From Dyadobacter sp. SG02 (lineage in GTDB: Bacteria; Bacteroidota; Bacteroidia; Cytophagales; Spirosomataceae): 64,000 nucleotides of DNA. Positions 28,501 through 35,011 of the stretch are shown here, in pieces. Position numbers and translations under genes: made by a program. The notes below the pieces were generated by a model. It ran no database searches. It saw nothing but the letters and a program-made list of their open reading frames with translations, and had not been told where the DNA came from. Every line of letters begins with the position of its first letter. The first letter of the stretch is position 1. The stretch is from positions 350,695 through 414,694 of the forward strand of contig NZ_FNYL01000007.1 in assembly GCF_900109045.1 (NCBI RefSeq), written 5' to 3'.

Positions 28501-28603
28501 CCCTGAATCAAGCTCATCGAGCGCACAGAATGAGCAGGGGATCGATCTGGGTACGCCTCCGCAGCCCCGCAGCTTTCAACTGGGCTTTAACCTGACTTTT
28601 TAA
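25562..28603 (+). CDS. SusC/RagA TonB-dependent transporter (pair C)
   Basis: The 1013-residue protein starts with a signal peptide (hydrophobic stretch about 17-33, then AYAGPGEL). A carboxypeptidase-D-like domain (about 38-115), the linker NEVVVVGYGTQERKNVIGSI, a plug (LYVIDGVFM; YGSRGANGVILITTKRG near 240) and the barrel follow. It has no STN domain. Barrel segments such as GPEHAQLVN, RPFRPVSEGG, EEQKTYDRLGEVFQTA and AGDGPAGG are close counterparts of segments in the SusC at 19866, pointing to a duplication. The SusD start overlaps its stop by one base (TAATG). Confidence 0.96.
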   Translation: MKNYLFKSPRSGRSGQWIALLVMLFWSVNSNAYAGPGELTGKVTDKDGAALPGVNIQIKGTTQGTVTDTDGNFHIDVAEGQELVVSFIGYVSQQLRPGRQSNLTVKLDADQRQLNEVVVVGYGTQERKNVIGSITKVDPTDVKSIPVGSFDAQLQGKVPGVQITSNTGVPGEAVTVRVRGATSINGDNDPLYVIDGVFMNSNSMQTTNTGGKATSPIADINPNDIESLEVLKDAEATALYGSRGANGVILITTKRGKYNQKAKVSLNASYGWAKAAKLWDLATGPEHAQLVNEWWINTGKDTPSLNRTEANRPFRPVSEGGRGLPEEQKTYDRLGEVFQTAPLQNYDLSVSGGTASTKYYIGGGYTKQESILKPITFNRASFKVNLDQKISDKVHVGVSNSFARTFRNQARAGDGPAGGLLQAALHTPTYLSPANENGELVGRAGFDNVTLLLQNYDVKSVSLRYIGNLYAEADILPNLKFRTSWGLDFNNYDENEYWNTFLITGSPNGFASANNGQATTWLNEQTLSYRQKLGAKHTFGILLGNTIQSDLNTGTAATGRGFANNSFKLISSAATTTGSSSWSKKNLASFFSRVDYNYGGKYLLDFSIRADGSSSFGADRRWGYFPSIGGGWRVKQEGFLKNVAVISDLKIRASYGVTGNQNGLGSFAALGLWNSGSSYQGNPGIAPQQLANPDLQWERTNQLNAGADISFFGDRLGIEFNVYRKYTSNGLLSLTLPATTGFANYRSNTAEISNKGFELAIRSVNFQNSAFSWITTFNVARNINKIEKLENPLEYGSRSLILLQQGHPLYSFWVYKQLYVDPQTGNTVYEDVNKDGKITVADRQINGSIWPKFFGGLTNSVTYKGFDLNAFLAFSYGNKVYNHNKFFGESGGARDAARVIFASNNARWQKPGDVTDVPRPDGVNVNNYRDGGSRWLEDGSFVRLRNLTVGYTVPVRHISSLRIYATASNLFTITKYTGLDPESSSSSAQNEQGIDLGTPPQPRSFQLGFNLTF

Positions 28604-29949
28604 TGAATTACAATATGAAAGCATTCAAATACATCTTGCCGCTTTCCATGCTGATCGGGCTCGGCTCTTGCGATAGTTTCCTGGACGTGCAGCCGCGGTC
28701 ATCCATTTCCGATGAACAAACGATCATCGACAAAGCGTCCGCCGAAACGGCGATCAACGGCGTTTACGATTCGTTCCGCGGTTATTACAGCATCAATTTC
28801 CAGTCGATCGGCTATTTGTCCGGCGATAATATCCAATGGACAGGCTCGCAGTCGCAGATCCAGGAATTTATCAACCATCGGGTAAATGCCGAAAACTCGA
28901 CCATATCGGCGGTTTGGACGGGTATTTACGGCACGCTCAACCGCATTAACCACGTCATCGAGAAGGTGCCGAACGTGCAGGACCCGCTGCTGACTGACGC
29001 GTTGCGGAACAAGATCATCGGCGAAGCCTATTTCCTCCGCGCATTGGCCTATTTCGACCTGGCGCGTATCTGGGGCGGTGTGCCGATCGTCACAAAGCCT
29101 ACCGCGACGCCATCGGACAACCGCGGCATCGAGCGTGCCACGCAGGAGCAGGTGTACGCGCAGGTACTGGCCGATCTGAATGCCGCCGAATCGCGGCTAC
29201 CGGCTACCACGGACCGGTTCCGTGCCACGCAAAAGACTGTTTGGGCATTGAAATCGCGGTATTATTTGTATCAGAAAGATTATGCGAAAGCGGAAGAGTA
29301 TGCTTCCAAAGTAATTGCTGATGCGGCTAACTACCAGTTGGTGAAACCCTATAATGCATTCTTCGCGAACGATGCGCGTGGTACGACCGAATCGGTATTC
29401 GAGATCTTTTATAGTGTAAACGAGACCAACGGGCACCGGGGCCAGTGGCAGCCGCAGGAAAAAGGCGGAACGCGCCAATGGGCGCCGAACGACGCTTTTG
29501 TGGCTTTGGTAAATGACCCGGAAATTGGCGGCAACCGCAATACGCTCGTTGCAAAAGACAACCAGGGCCGCTGGTATGGCAATATGTACTACCGCAGCCC
29601 CGCTACCGACCCGACTTTCGTGATCCGCATTGCCGAGCTGTACCTCATACGTGCGGAAGCGCGGGCGCAGACGGGCGCCCTCACGGGTTCGCTCGCCGAC
29701 CTCAATGCGATCCGCGAACGCGCGGGAATCGCTAAAAGTACCGCTTCTACTGCCGAACAACTATTTCTCGCAATCGAGAACGAGCGGCGCATCGAGTTCG
29801 CATTGGAACCGCACCGCTGGTTCGACCTTGTGCGTACCGGCCGTGCCGACGAAGTATTGAACGTGACCGACAACAACCGCCTCCTGCTGCCGGTCCCGGC
29901 CGAGCAGTTGCTGATCGACAAAGCTTTGAAACAAAATCCCGGCTATTAA
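28603..29949 (+). CDS. SusD/RagB outer-membrane lipoprotein (pair C)
   Basis: The 448-residue lipoprotein has the signal MKAFKYILPLSMLIGLGSC (Cys23 counting from the ATG at 28603). An ATG at 28615 is an equally possible start. SusD motifs include DKASAETAINGVYDSFRGYY, IGEAYFLRALAYFDLARIWGG, and the C-terminal IRIAELYLIRAEARAQTG with IENERRIEFALEPHRWFDLV. Spacing and sequence show it is the partner of the SusC ending at the same base and a paralogue of the SusD at 23227. Ten bases separate it from the DoxX-like gene downstream. Confidence 0.95.
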   Translation: MNYNMKAFKYILPLSMLIGLGSCDSFLDVQPRSSISDEQTIIDKASAETAINGVYDSFRGYYSINFQSIGYLSGDNIQWTGSQSQIQEFINHRVNAENSTISAVWTGIYGTLNRINHVIEKVPNVQDPLLTDALRNKIIGEAYFLRALAYFDLARIWGGVPIVTKPTATPSDNRGIERATQEQVYAQVLADLNAAESRLPATTDRFRATQKTVWALKSRYYLYQKDYAKAEEYASKVIADAANYQLVKPYNAFFANDARGTTESVFEIFYSVNETNGHRGQWQPQEKGGTRQWAPNDAFVALVNDPEIGGNRNTLVAKDNQGRWYGNMYYRSPATDPTFVIRIAELYLIRAEARAQTGALTGSLADLNAIRERAGIAKSTASTAEQLFLAIENERRIEFALEPHRWFDLVRTGRADEVLNVTDNNRLLLPVPAEQLLIDKALKQNPGY

Positions 29950-29959
29950 TCCTGACCCT

Positions 29960-31390
29960 ATGGCACAAAACACAGTTTATCAGCACACGGCGGCTACCGC
30001 AAATGGCGGAGCGTCAGGTATGGCGACGCCCCGCGTGGACACGCCCGGCGTAGCGACGCCCGGCGTGTCCACGCCCGGTGAATGGAGCACACTTGAAAAA
30101 GTGCTGTTCCGCGTCGCATTCATTTATTTCGCCATTCAGAGCATTCCGCTGGACTGGAAATACTTCCGCCGTGTTTTCCAGATCAACTGGCTGAACCTTA
30201 CGTACGGTGATATTTTCGACCTTGCGCGTTACCAGCCGAGGTTTTTCGGGGAGACAGACACTTTTGCAAACTGGCTCGTGGTGCTCGTTATCGCCATTGC
30301 CGGGGCAGTCGTTTGGGGCAACCGCGACAAGGGCCGCCGGGATTACAATCAACTCTATTACTGGCTGCGCGTGATCGTACGTTACCGCCTCGCTGCGGGG
30401 TTGATCGCCTATGGTTTTATCAAATTCTTCCCGTTGCAGGCGCCACTGCCGTCGATCAGTAACCTGAATACGGCCTACGGCGATTTCAATGCCTGGAAAG
30501 TCTTTGCGCTGAGCCTGGGTGTGGTACCGAATTATGAGTCGTTTCTCGGCCTGGTCGAGTTACTCGGCGGGCTGCTTTTGCTGCACCGTAAAACCACGAC
30601 GATCGCCACGCTGATCATCATTCCGTTTACCGGCAATGTGTTCTTTTCCAATCTGGCTTACGAGGGCGGCGAATACGTTTACAGTTTCTATCTGATCGTG
30701 TTGGCATTATTCCTGTTCGCATTCGACGCCAACAGGCTTTACCGGCTGCTGACGCTCGAAAAGCCGACGGTACCAAACCTGGTCAGGCCGGATTTGAGTG
30801 ATTCACGATTGAAATTCGGTCGTATCGCGCTGAAAGCGGTATTTATCCTTTTGTTTGTCGTGATTTATGGTTCCAAAACTTACGCTGGTTATCATTCTAA
30901 TCCGTATCAATATCCTGTCAAACCAGGCCTTGCGAATGCGGCCGGGGTTTACAATGTGGAGCAGTTTGTAATCAATGGGGACACGCTGGCCTATTCGCCG
31001 CTCGATTCTGTACGGTGGAAGGATGTAGTATTTGAAAAATGGGCGACGATCAGCATTCGCTCGGCCCGGCCGCGGGTGATCGATTCCACCAACGTGGAGC
31101 AAATCCATTTCGACGATGCCAAACGCAACTTTGAATTCGCAGGATCGGGCGGACGGGATTATTATGGTTACGAGTTTGATGAAAATGCCAAAACATTAAA
31201 ACTGACCAATAAAGTGAATGCTGCGGATCAATTACAGCTGCATTATAGCCGTCCCGACAGCGCTACGATCCTGCTTTCAGGTGTTGCAAGCAACCGCGAT
31301 TCGTTACAGGTGGTTTTGAAAAAAATCAACAAGAAATACCTGTTCCAGGAAGTGAAAAAAGTAGGTCGGAGAGGGGAGTTCAAACTGTAA
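29960..31390 (+). CDS. DoxX-like multi-pass membrane protein, paralogue 2
   Basis: This 476-residue protein starts with a hydrophilic tail containing four pentapeptide repeats (MATPR, VDTPG, VATPG, VSTPG, about residues 21-40). The membrane region resembles the proteins at 10394 and 31431: EWSTLEKVLFRVAFIYFAIQ, YNQLYYWLRVIVRYRLAAG, IKFFPLQAPLPSISNLNTAYG, and VPNYESFLGLVELLGGLLLL. The soluble C-terminal domain begins near VYNVEQFVINGDTLAYSPLD and ends with NRDSLQVVLKKINKKYLF. The DoxX/DoxD-like fold suggests a quinone-linked sulfur oxidation role. It is in the operon with SusD C (10 bp gap) and the next DoxX-like gene (40 bp gap). Confidence 0.75.
   Translation: MAQNTVYQHTAATANGGASGMATPRVDTPGVATPGVSTPGEWSTLEKVLFRVAFIYFAIQSIPLDWKYFRRVFQINWLNLTYGDIFDLARYQPRFFGETDTFANWLVVLVIAIAGAVVWGNRDKGRRDYNQLYYWLRVIVRYRLAAGLIAYGFIKFFPLQAPLPSISNLNTAYGDFNAWKVFALSLGVVPNYESFLGLVELLGGLLLLHRKTTTIATLIIIPFTGNVFFSNLAYEGGEYVYSFYLIVLALFLFAFDANRLYRLLTLEKPTVPNLVRPDLSDSRLKFGRIALKAVFILLFVVIYGSKTYAGYHSNPYQYPVKPGLANAAGVYNVEQFVINGDTLAYSPLDSVRWKDVVFEKWATISIRSARPRVIDSTNVEQIHFDDAKRNFEFAGSGGRDYYGYEFDENAKTLKLTNKVNAADQLQLHYSRPDSATILLSGVASNRDSLQVVLKKINKKYLFQEVKKVGRRGEFKL
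30020..30079 (+). repeat. Four 15-bp tandem repeats in the start of a DoxX-like gene
   Basis: Units at 30020-30034, 30035-30049, 30050-30064 and 30065-30079 share the core ACGCCC and encode x-x-T-P-G/R pentapeptides. The 15-bp period keeps frame, so copy number could vary without breaking the protein. Neither paralogue (10394, 31431) has it. Confidence 0.9.
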
Positions 31391-31430
31391 GCGAAGGCGA
31401 ATTCAAACTGTAAATCAAAACATTAAAAAT

Positions 31431-33137
31431 ATGTCAACGATCAGAACAAGCGCAGACGACGACGTGACCCTGGCCGACGAGGCAACTGGTCAGGACACCG
31501 GGCGCGCAACCAGCCAGAGCTGGCCCGAATGGCAGAAAGTCCTATTCCGCATTGCTTTCGTGTTTTTCCTGGCCATGTCCATCCCCAACAGTCCCGGCTG
31601 GTACACCGATCTCGTCACTTTTGACTGGACGCGCCTGCATTACCGCGACGTGTACGACATTGCCCGCTTCGGCTCGGGGCTTGACCTTTTCGGTCGGACC
31701 CTGTTCGGCAGTTCGCTGGAAGGTTACGCCACCTGGATCATTACCGCGCTGGCGTCCATCGTGGCGGGCCTCATCTGGACGGCGATAGCCAAGGCGATCA
31801 AACGCGAGCCGAAGGACTATAACCTGCTGTATTACTGGATCCGCGTGGTGGTGCGTTACCGCGCCGGGATCGGCATTATCGGTTTTGGGTATACCAAATT
31901 GATGCCCACCCAGATGCCTTACCCATCATTCGGGCTGCTGAATACCAACTTCGGCGATTTTACATTGCAGAAAATCTACTGGCTTTCCGTGGGTATTGTG
32001 CCCTGGTACCAGGTGTTTGCCGGTGTAGTCGAGCTGACAGCCGGGATATTGCTCTTTTTCCGGGGTACCACCACGCTGGGTGCGATCCTGTTGCTCGGTG
32101 CGTTGGGGGATATTGTGTATGTAAACTTCGCTTACGACGGCGGCGTGCATGTGTATAGCTCCTATTTCGTGCTGCTGGCGGCGTTTTTGCTGATCAGGGA
32201 TATTCCAAAAATCTGGAACCTGCTCATTCTCGAACGTTTTACGGTGCCCAACAGCTTTTATCCGACATTCTCCCAGAAGTGGCAGCAATATGTGCGCTAT
32301 GGGCTCAAAGCCGGTGTTTTCGGGTTATTTATTTTCTACTTGTTTTATCTCCAGTATGTGAATTTCAAGTACGATCCTTACAAGCAACCGTCGACAGCAG
32401 GTGTGAAAGTACTGCGTGGTAACTATAACGTGACTGAGTTTAAAATCAATAACCGGGAAATCGCATACTCGCCGACCGATACCGTCAGATGGCAGTGGGC
32501 GACGTTCGAAAACTGGACGACTCTGACCTTTAAGGTAAACAAGCCGACACCACTCGACCTTTCCAACGGCGGCGGCGCTCCCATGCGCGATTTAGGTCGT
32601 ACTTTCGAGTTGACAGGCACGGGAGGCGGCCAACGGGTATTCCATTACCTGGCCGATACCCTCGAACATACTTTGTATTTGCAGGACAAATATGCCCGCG
32701 GCGGCCCGCGCGACGGAGTTGGACAACTGCAACAGCGTGAAGCGCGCCAGGGACAAGGTGGCGTAGGCGGTGGTGCGAGCGGCGCGAGAAGCCGGGGCGA
32801 GGGTGAACAGTCCCGTGAAGGTGCAGAGAGCGGCAGGGGCAAAAAGAAGGAGGAAGGCCGCAACTGGATCAGCAAGGCCGCTTTGGCCAGAATAGGGGAT
32901 GAGAACAAGATGATCGACCCGCTGGGGCAATCGGCCCGTCGCGACCGCGAGTTTGCCGCCAGGCCCCGCCGCGACAAGCGCAACCGAATGGTACTTTCCT
33001 ACTCGACCACCGACGGTTCGCGCGTGATCCTGAAAGGGATTAATGAGAAAAAAGATTCTATTTACGTAGTTCTGGACCGGGTGGAGAGACCTTACGTCCT
33101 GGCTAAAAGCACGCTCAATGCAGGGAAGTACGATTAA
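31431..33137 (+). CDS. DoxX-like multi-pass membrane protein, paralogue 3, with long Gly/Arg-rich insert
   Basis: The 568-residue protein has the same layout as the other two: a hydrophilic N-tail, then WPEWQKVLFRIAFVFFLAMS, YNLLYYWIRVVVRYRAGIG, TKLMPTQMPYPSFGLLNTNF, and VPWYQVFAGVVELTAGILLF. Its C-terminal soluble domain is split by about 90 residues of Gly/Arg/Glu-rich low complexity (about 426-515). The domain resumes with RMVLSYSTTDGSRVILKG and ends KKDSIYVVLDRVERPYVL. The insert explains why it is longer than its paralogues. Its 3' end overlaps the cytochrome gene by 20 bp, so translation is probably coupled. Confidence 0.75.
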   Translation: MSTIRTSADDDVTLADEATGQDTGRATSQSWPEWQKVLFRIAFVFFLAMSIPNSPGWYTDLVTFDWTRLHYRDVYDIARFGSGLDLFGRTLFGSSLEGYATWIITALASIVAGLIWTAIAKAIKREPKDYNLLYYWIRVVVRYRAGIGIIGFGYTKLMPTQMPYPSFGLLNTNFGDFTLQKIYWLSVGIVPWYQVFAGVVELTAGILLFFRGTTTLGAILLLGALGDIVYVNFAYDGGVHVYSSYFVLLAAFLLIRDIPKIWNLLILERFTVPNSFYPTFSQKWQQYVRYGLKAGVFGLFIFYLFYLQYVNFKYDPYKQPSTAGVKVLRGNYNVTEFKINNREIAYSPTDTVRWQWATFENWTTLTFKVNKPTPLDLSNGGGAPMRDLGRTFELTGTGGGQRVFHYLADTLEHTLYLQDKYARGGPRDGVGQLQQREARQGQGGVGGGASGARSRGEGEQSREGAESGRGKKKEEGRNWISKAALARIGDENKMIDPLGQSARRDREFAARPRRDKRNRMVLSYSTTDGSRVILKGINEKKDSIYVVLDRVERPYVLAKSTLNAGKYD

Positions 33138-33720
33138 ATTCATCAGCAGTGCGCTGGTGGTCGTAGCGGTATCGCTCACGGCCACCGACCTGAAAATCAG
33201 CCGGCAGCATCCTCGTATGTTGTCGGCTGATACCCTTTCACAGCCAGCCCATTTCGGTTTCGGGCGACCGGCAACGGCGGCGGAAATCGCGATACTGGAC
33301 ATCGATATTCGTCCCGACGGCAAAGGCTTGCCCAGAGGCGAAGGTAATGTAGGGGACGGCAAGGCCATTTTCCAGCAAAAGTGTGCGGCCTGCCACGGTG
33401 TTACCGGCACGGAAGGCCCGAACGACCGGCTAGTTGTAGGCGACACTACCAAAGGCGGCGCCCGCCGGATTAAGGCAATCGGCAACTACTGGCCCTATGC
33501 AACCACCGTTTTCGACTACATCCGGCGCGCAATGCCTTTCAACCAGCCGGGTTCGCTTACCGACGAGGAAGTGTACAGCCTTACCGCCTACCTTTTGAAT
33601 GCCAATGGTCTGCTGGCGGAGAACGCCAGGTTAAATGCAAAGACCCTTCCCCAAATCAAAATGCCGGCCCGCGATCGCTTCGTACCCGACGACCGGAAAG
33701 ACGGCCCTGAAATACGATAA
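33118..33720 (+). CDS. Monohaem cytochrome c, SoxD/SorB-like electron acceptor
   Basis: This 200-residue protein has an N-terminal signal sequence (about 6-22). One c-type haem site, CAACH (Cys89, Cys92, His93), is followed by a candidate axial Met139 in RRAMPFNQPGSLTDEE. The GNVGDGKAIFQQK stretch before the haem and the AMPF..PGSLTDEEVYSLTAYLL tail resemble cytochrome subunits paired with sulfite dehydrogenases (SoxD, SorB). Its gene overlaps the upstream DoxX-like gene by 20 bp and lies 1 bp from the SoxC-like gene. It should take electrons from that enzyme in the periplasm. Confidence 0.88.
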   Translation: MQGSTIKFISSALVVVAVSLTATDLKISRQHPRMLSADTLSQPAHFGFGRPATAAEIAILDIDIRPDGKGLPRGEGNVGDGKAIFQQKCAACHGVTGTEGPNDRLVVGDTTKGGARRIKAIGNYWPYATTVFDYIRRAMPFNQPGSLTDEEVYSLTAYLLNANGLLAENARLNAKTLPQIKMPARDRFVPDDRKDGPEIR

Positions 33721-33721
33721 T

Positions 33722-34969
33722 ATGCAGCAACCCGACGATAGAAAACCAGTTGTAACCTCAGGCAAAATCAGCAGACGGAATTTGCTTGCCGGCGCGGCAG
33801 CGGCCTCCATTGTATTGGTACAAACCGCCAGCGGCAAAGCATTTCAGGCTGCATTGACGGCTGCCGAGCTCGGTCCGGAAGACCCCACCAAAGTACCCGG
33901 CGTACCTCCCGGAACCCTCGGCACACGCTCGCCTTTCGAAAAACCTGTAAAAACGCCTTCCGACACCTCCTCGCGCACACCCTTGCAGGACCTGCACGGC
34001 ATGATCACGCCCTCGGACCTGCATTACGAGCGCCACCACGGGGGCGTTCCGGCCATAGACCCCGTTCAATACGAACTCGTTATCCACGGGATGGTCGAAA
34101 AACCCATGATTTTTACATTAGCCGATTTGAAACGGTTTCCATCCGTTTCCCGCATTGCGTTTCTGGAATGCTCGGGCAATTACCGGGGCAGCAACGACGG
34201 CAAGATCCGCCCGCAGGAGATTTGCGGGCTCACCAGCCAGAGCGAATGGACCGGCGTGGCATTGTCGACGCTCTTCCGGGAGGTAGGCGTAAGCCCGAAA
34301 GCGACATGGTTCCTGGCAGAAGGCGGCGATGCCGCCGTCATGACACGCAGCGTGCCGGTTCACAAGGGCTGGGACGACGCGATCATCGCCTACGCGCAAA
34401 ATGGTGAGGCTATTCGTCCCGAACAAGGCTATCCGGTGCGCCTGTTTCTGCCCGGCTGGGAAGGTAACGCGAACGTCAAATGGCTCCGCCGCATCGAACT
34501 GGCCGACGCGCCTTTCATGACCCGCGAGGAAACTTCCAAATATACCGAGGCGGTTGGAGGCGGCAAGATCCGTCAGTTCAGCTTCACCATGGATGCCCGG
34601 TCGATCATCACCTATCCTTCCTACCCGGCGAAAGTCGAAAAAGGCTGGATCGAAATCCGCGGCATCGCATGGAGCGGCCGGGGCAAGGTAACGCGCGTTG
34701 AAGTGAGCACCGATGCCGGGAAAACCTGGCAAAATGCCGCATTACAGCAGCCGGTACTCGACAAAGCCATCACCGCATTCCGTTACCTCTGGAACTGGGA
34801 CGGCGCCCCCACCGAAATCATGAGCCGTACCGTCGACGAAACCGGATATGTGCAGCCGTTTTTGAAACAATTACTTGCCGCGCGGGGCGGGAATATGGGG
34901 TATCATTTCAATCCGGTGACGGCCTGGTATTTGCAGGGGGATGGGCAAGTGCTGTTTAAGGGGACGTGA
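33722..34969 (+). CDS. soxC: SoxC-like molybdopterin sulfite/sulfane dehydrogenase, Tat-exported
   Basis: With the ATG at 33722 the protein is 415 residues. It begins with a twin-arginine signal (SRRNLL at 17-22, hydrophobic stretch to about 43). The sulfite-oxidase molybdenum fold is shown by the ligand Cys150 in FLECSGN, HKGWDD, GYPVRLFLPGWEGNANVKWLRRIE and a C-terminal dimerisation domain (IEIRGIAWSGRGKVTRVEVS). SoxC works with SoxD in the Sox pathway; SorA oxidises sulfite. The adjacent cytochrome fits either. An earlier in-frame start at 33635 would overlap the cytochrome and bury the Tat motif. No SoxA, X, Y, Z or B gene is visible nearby. The symbol reflects the family, not proven function. 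Confidence 0.88.
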   Translation: MQQPDDRKPVVTSGKISRRNLLAGAAAASIVLVQTASGKAFQAALTAAELGPEDPTKVPGVPPGTLGTRSPFEKPVKTPSDTSSRTPLQDLHGMITPSDLHYERHHGGVPAIDPVQYELVIHGMVEKPMIFTLADLKRFPSVSRIAFLECSGNYRGSNDGKIRPQEICGLTSQSEWTGVALSTLFREVGVSPKATWFLAEGGDAAVMTRSVPVHKGWDDAIIAYAQNGEAIRPEQGYPVRLFLPGWEGNANVKWLRRIELADAPFMTREETSKYTEAVGGGKIRQFSFTMDARSIITYPSYPAKVEKGWIEIRGIAWSGRGKVTRVEVSTDAGKTWQNAALQQPVLDKAITAFRYLWNWDGAPTEIMSRTVDETGYVQPFLKQLLAARGGNMGYHFNPVTAWYLQGDGQVLFKGT

Positions 34970-35011
34970 GGGTATGCGAGAGTTACATCCGATGTAAGTT
35001 TTCGATATATT

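Noticed and set aside
33118..34969. A complete Sox pathway
   Set aside because: Only SoxC-like and SoxD-like genes are visible; SoxA, B, X, Y and Z are not present, so a full thiosulfate-oxidation pathway is not claimed.
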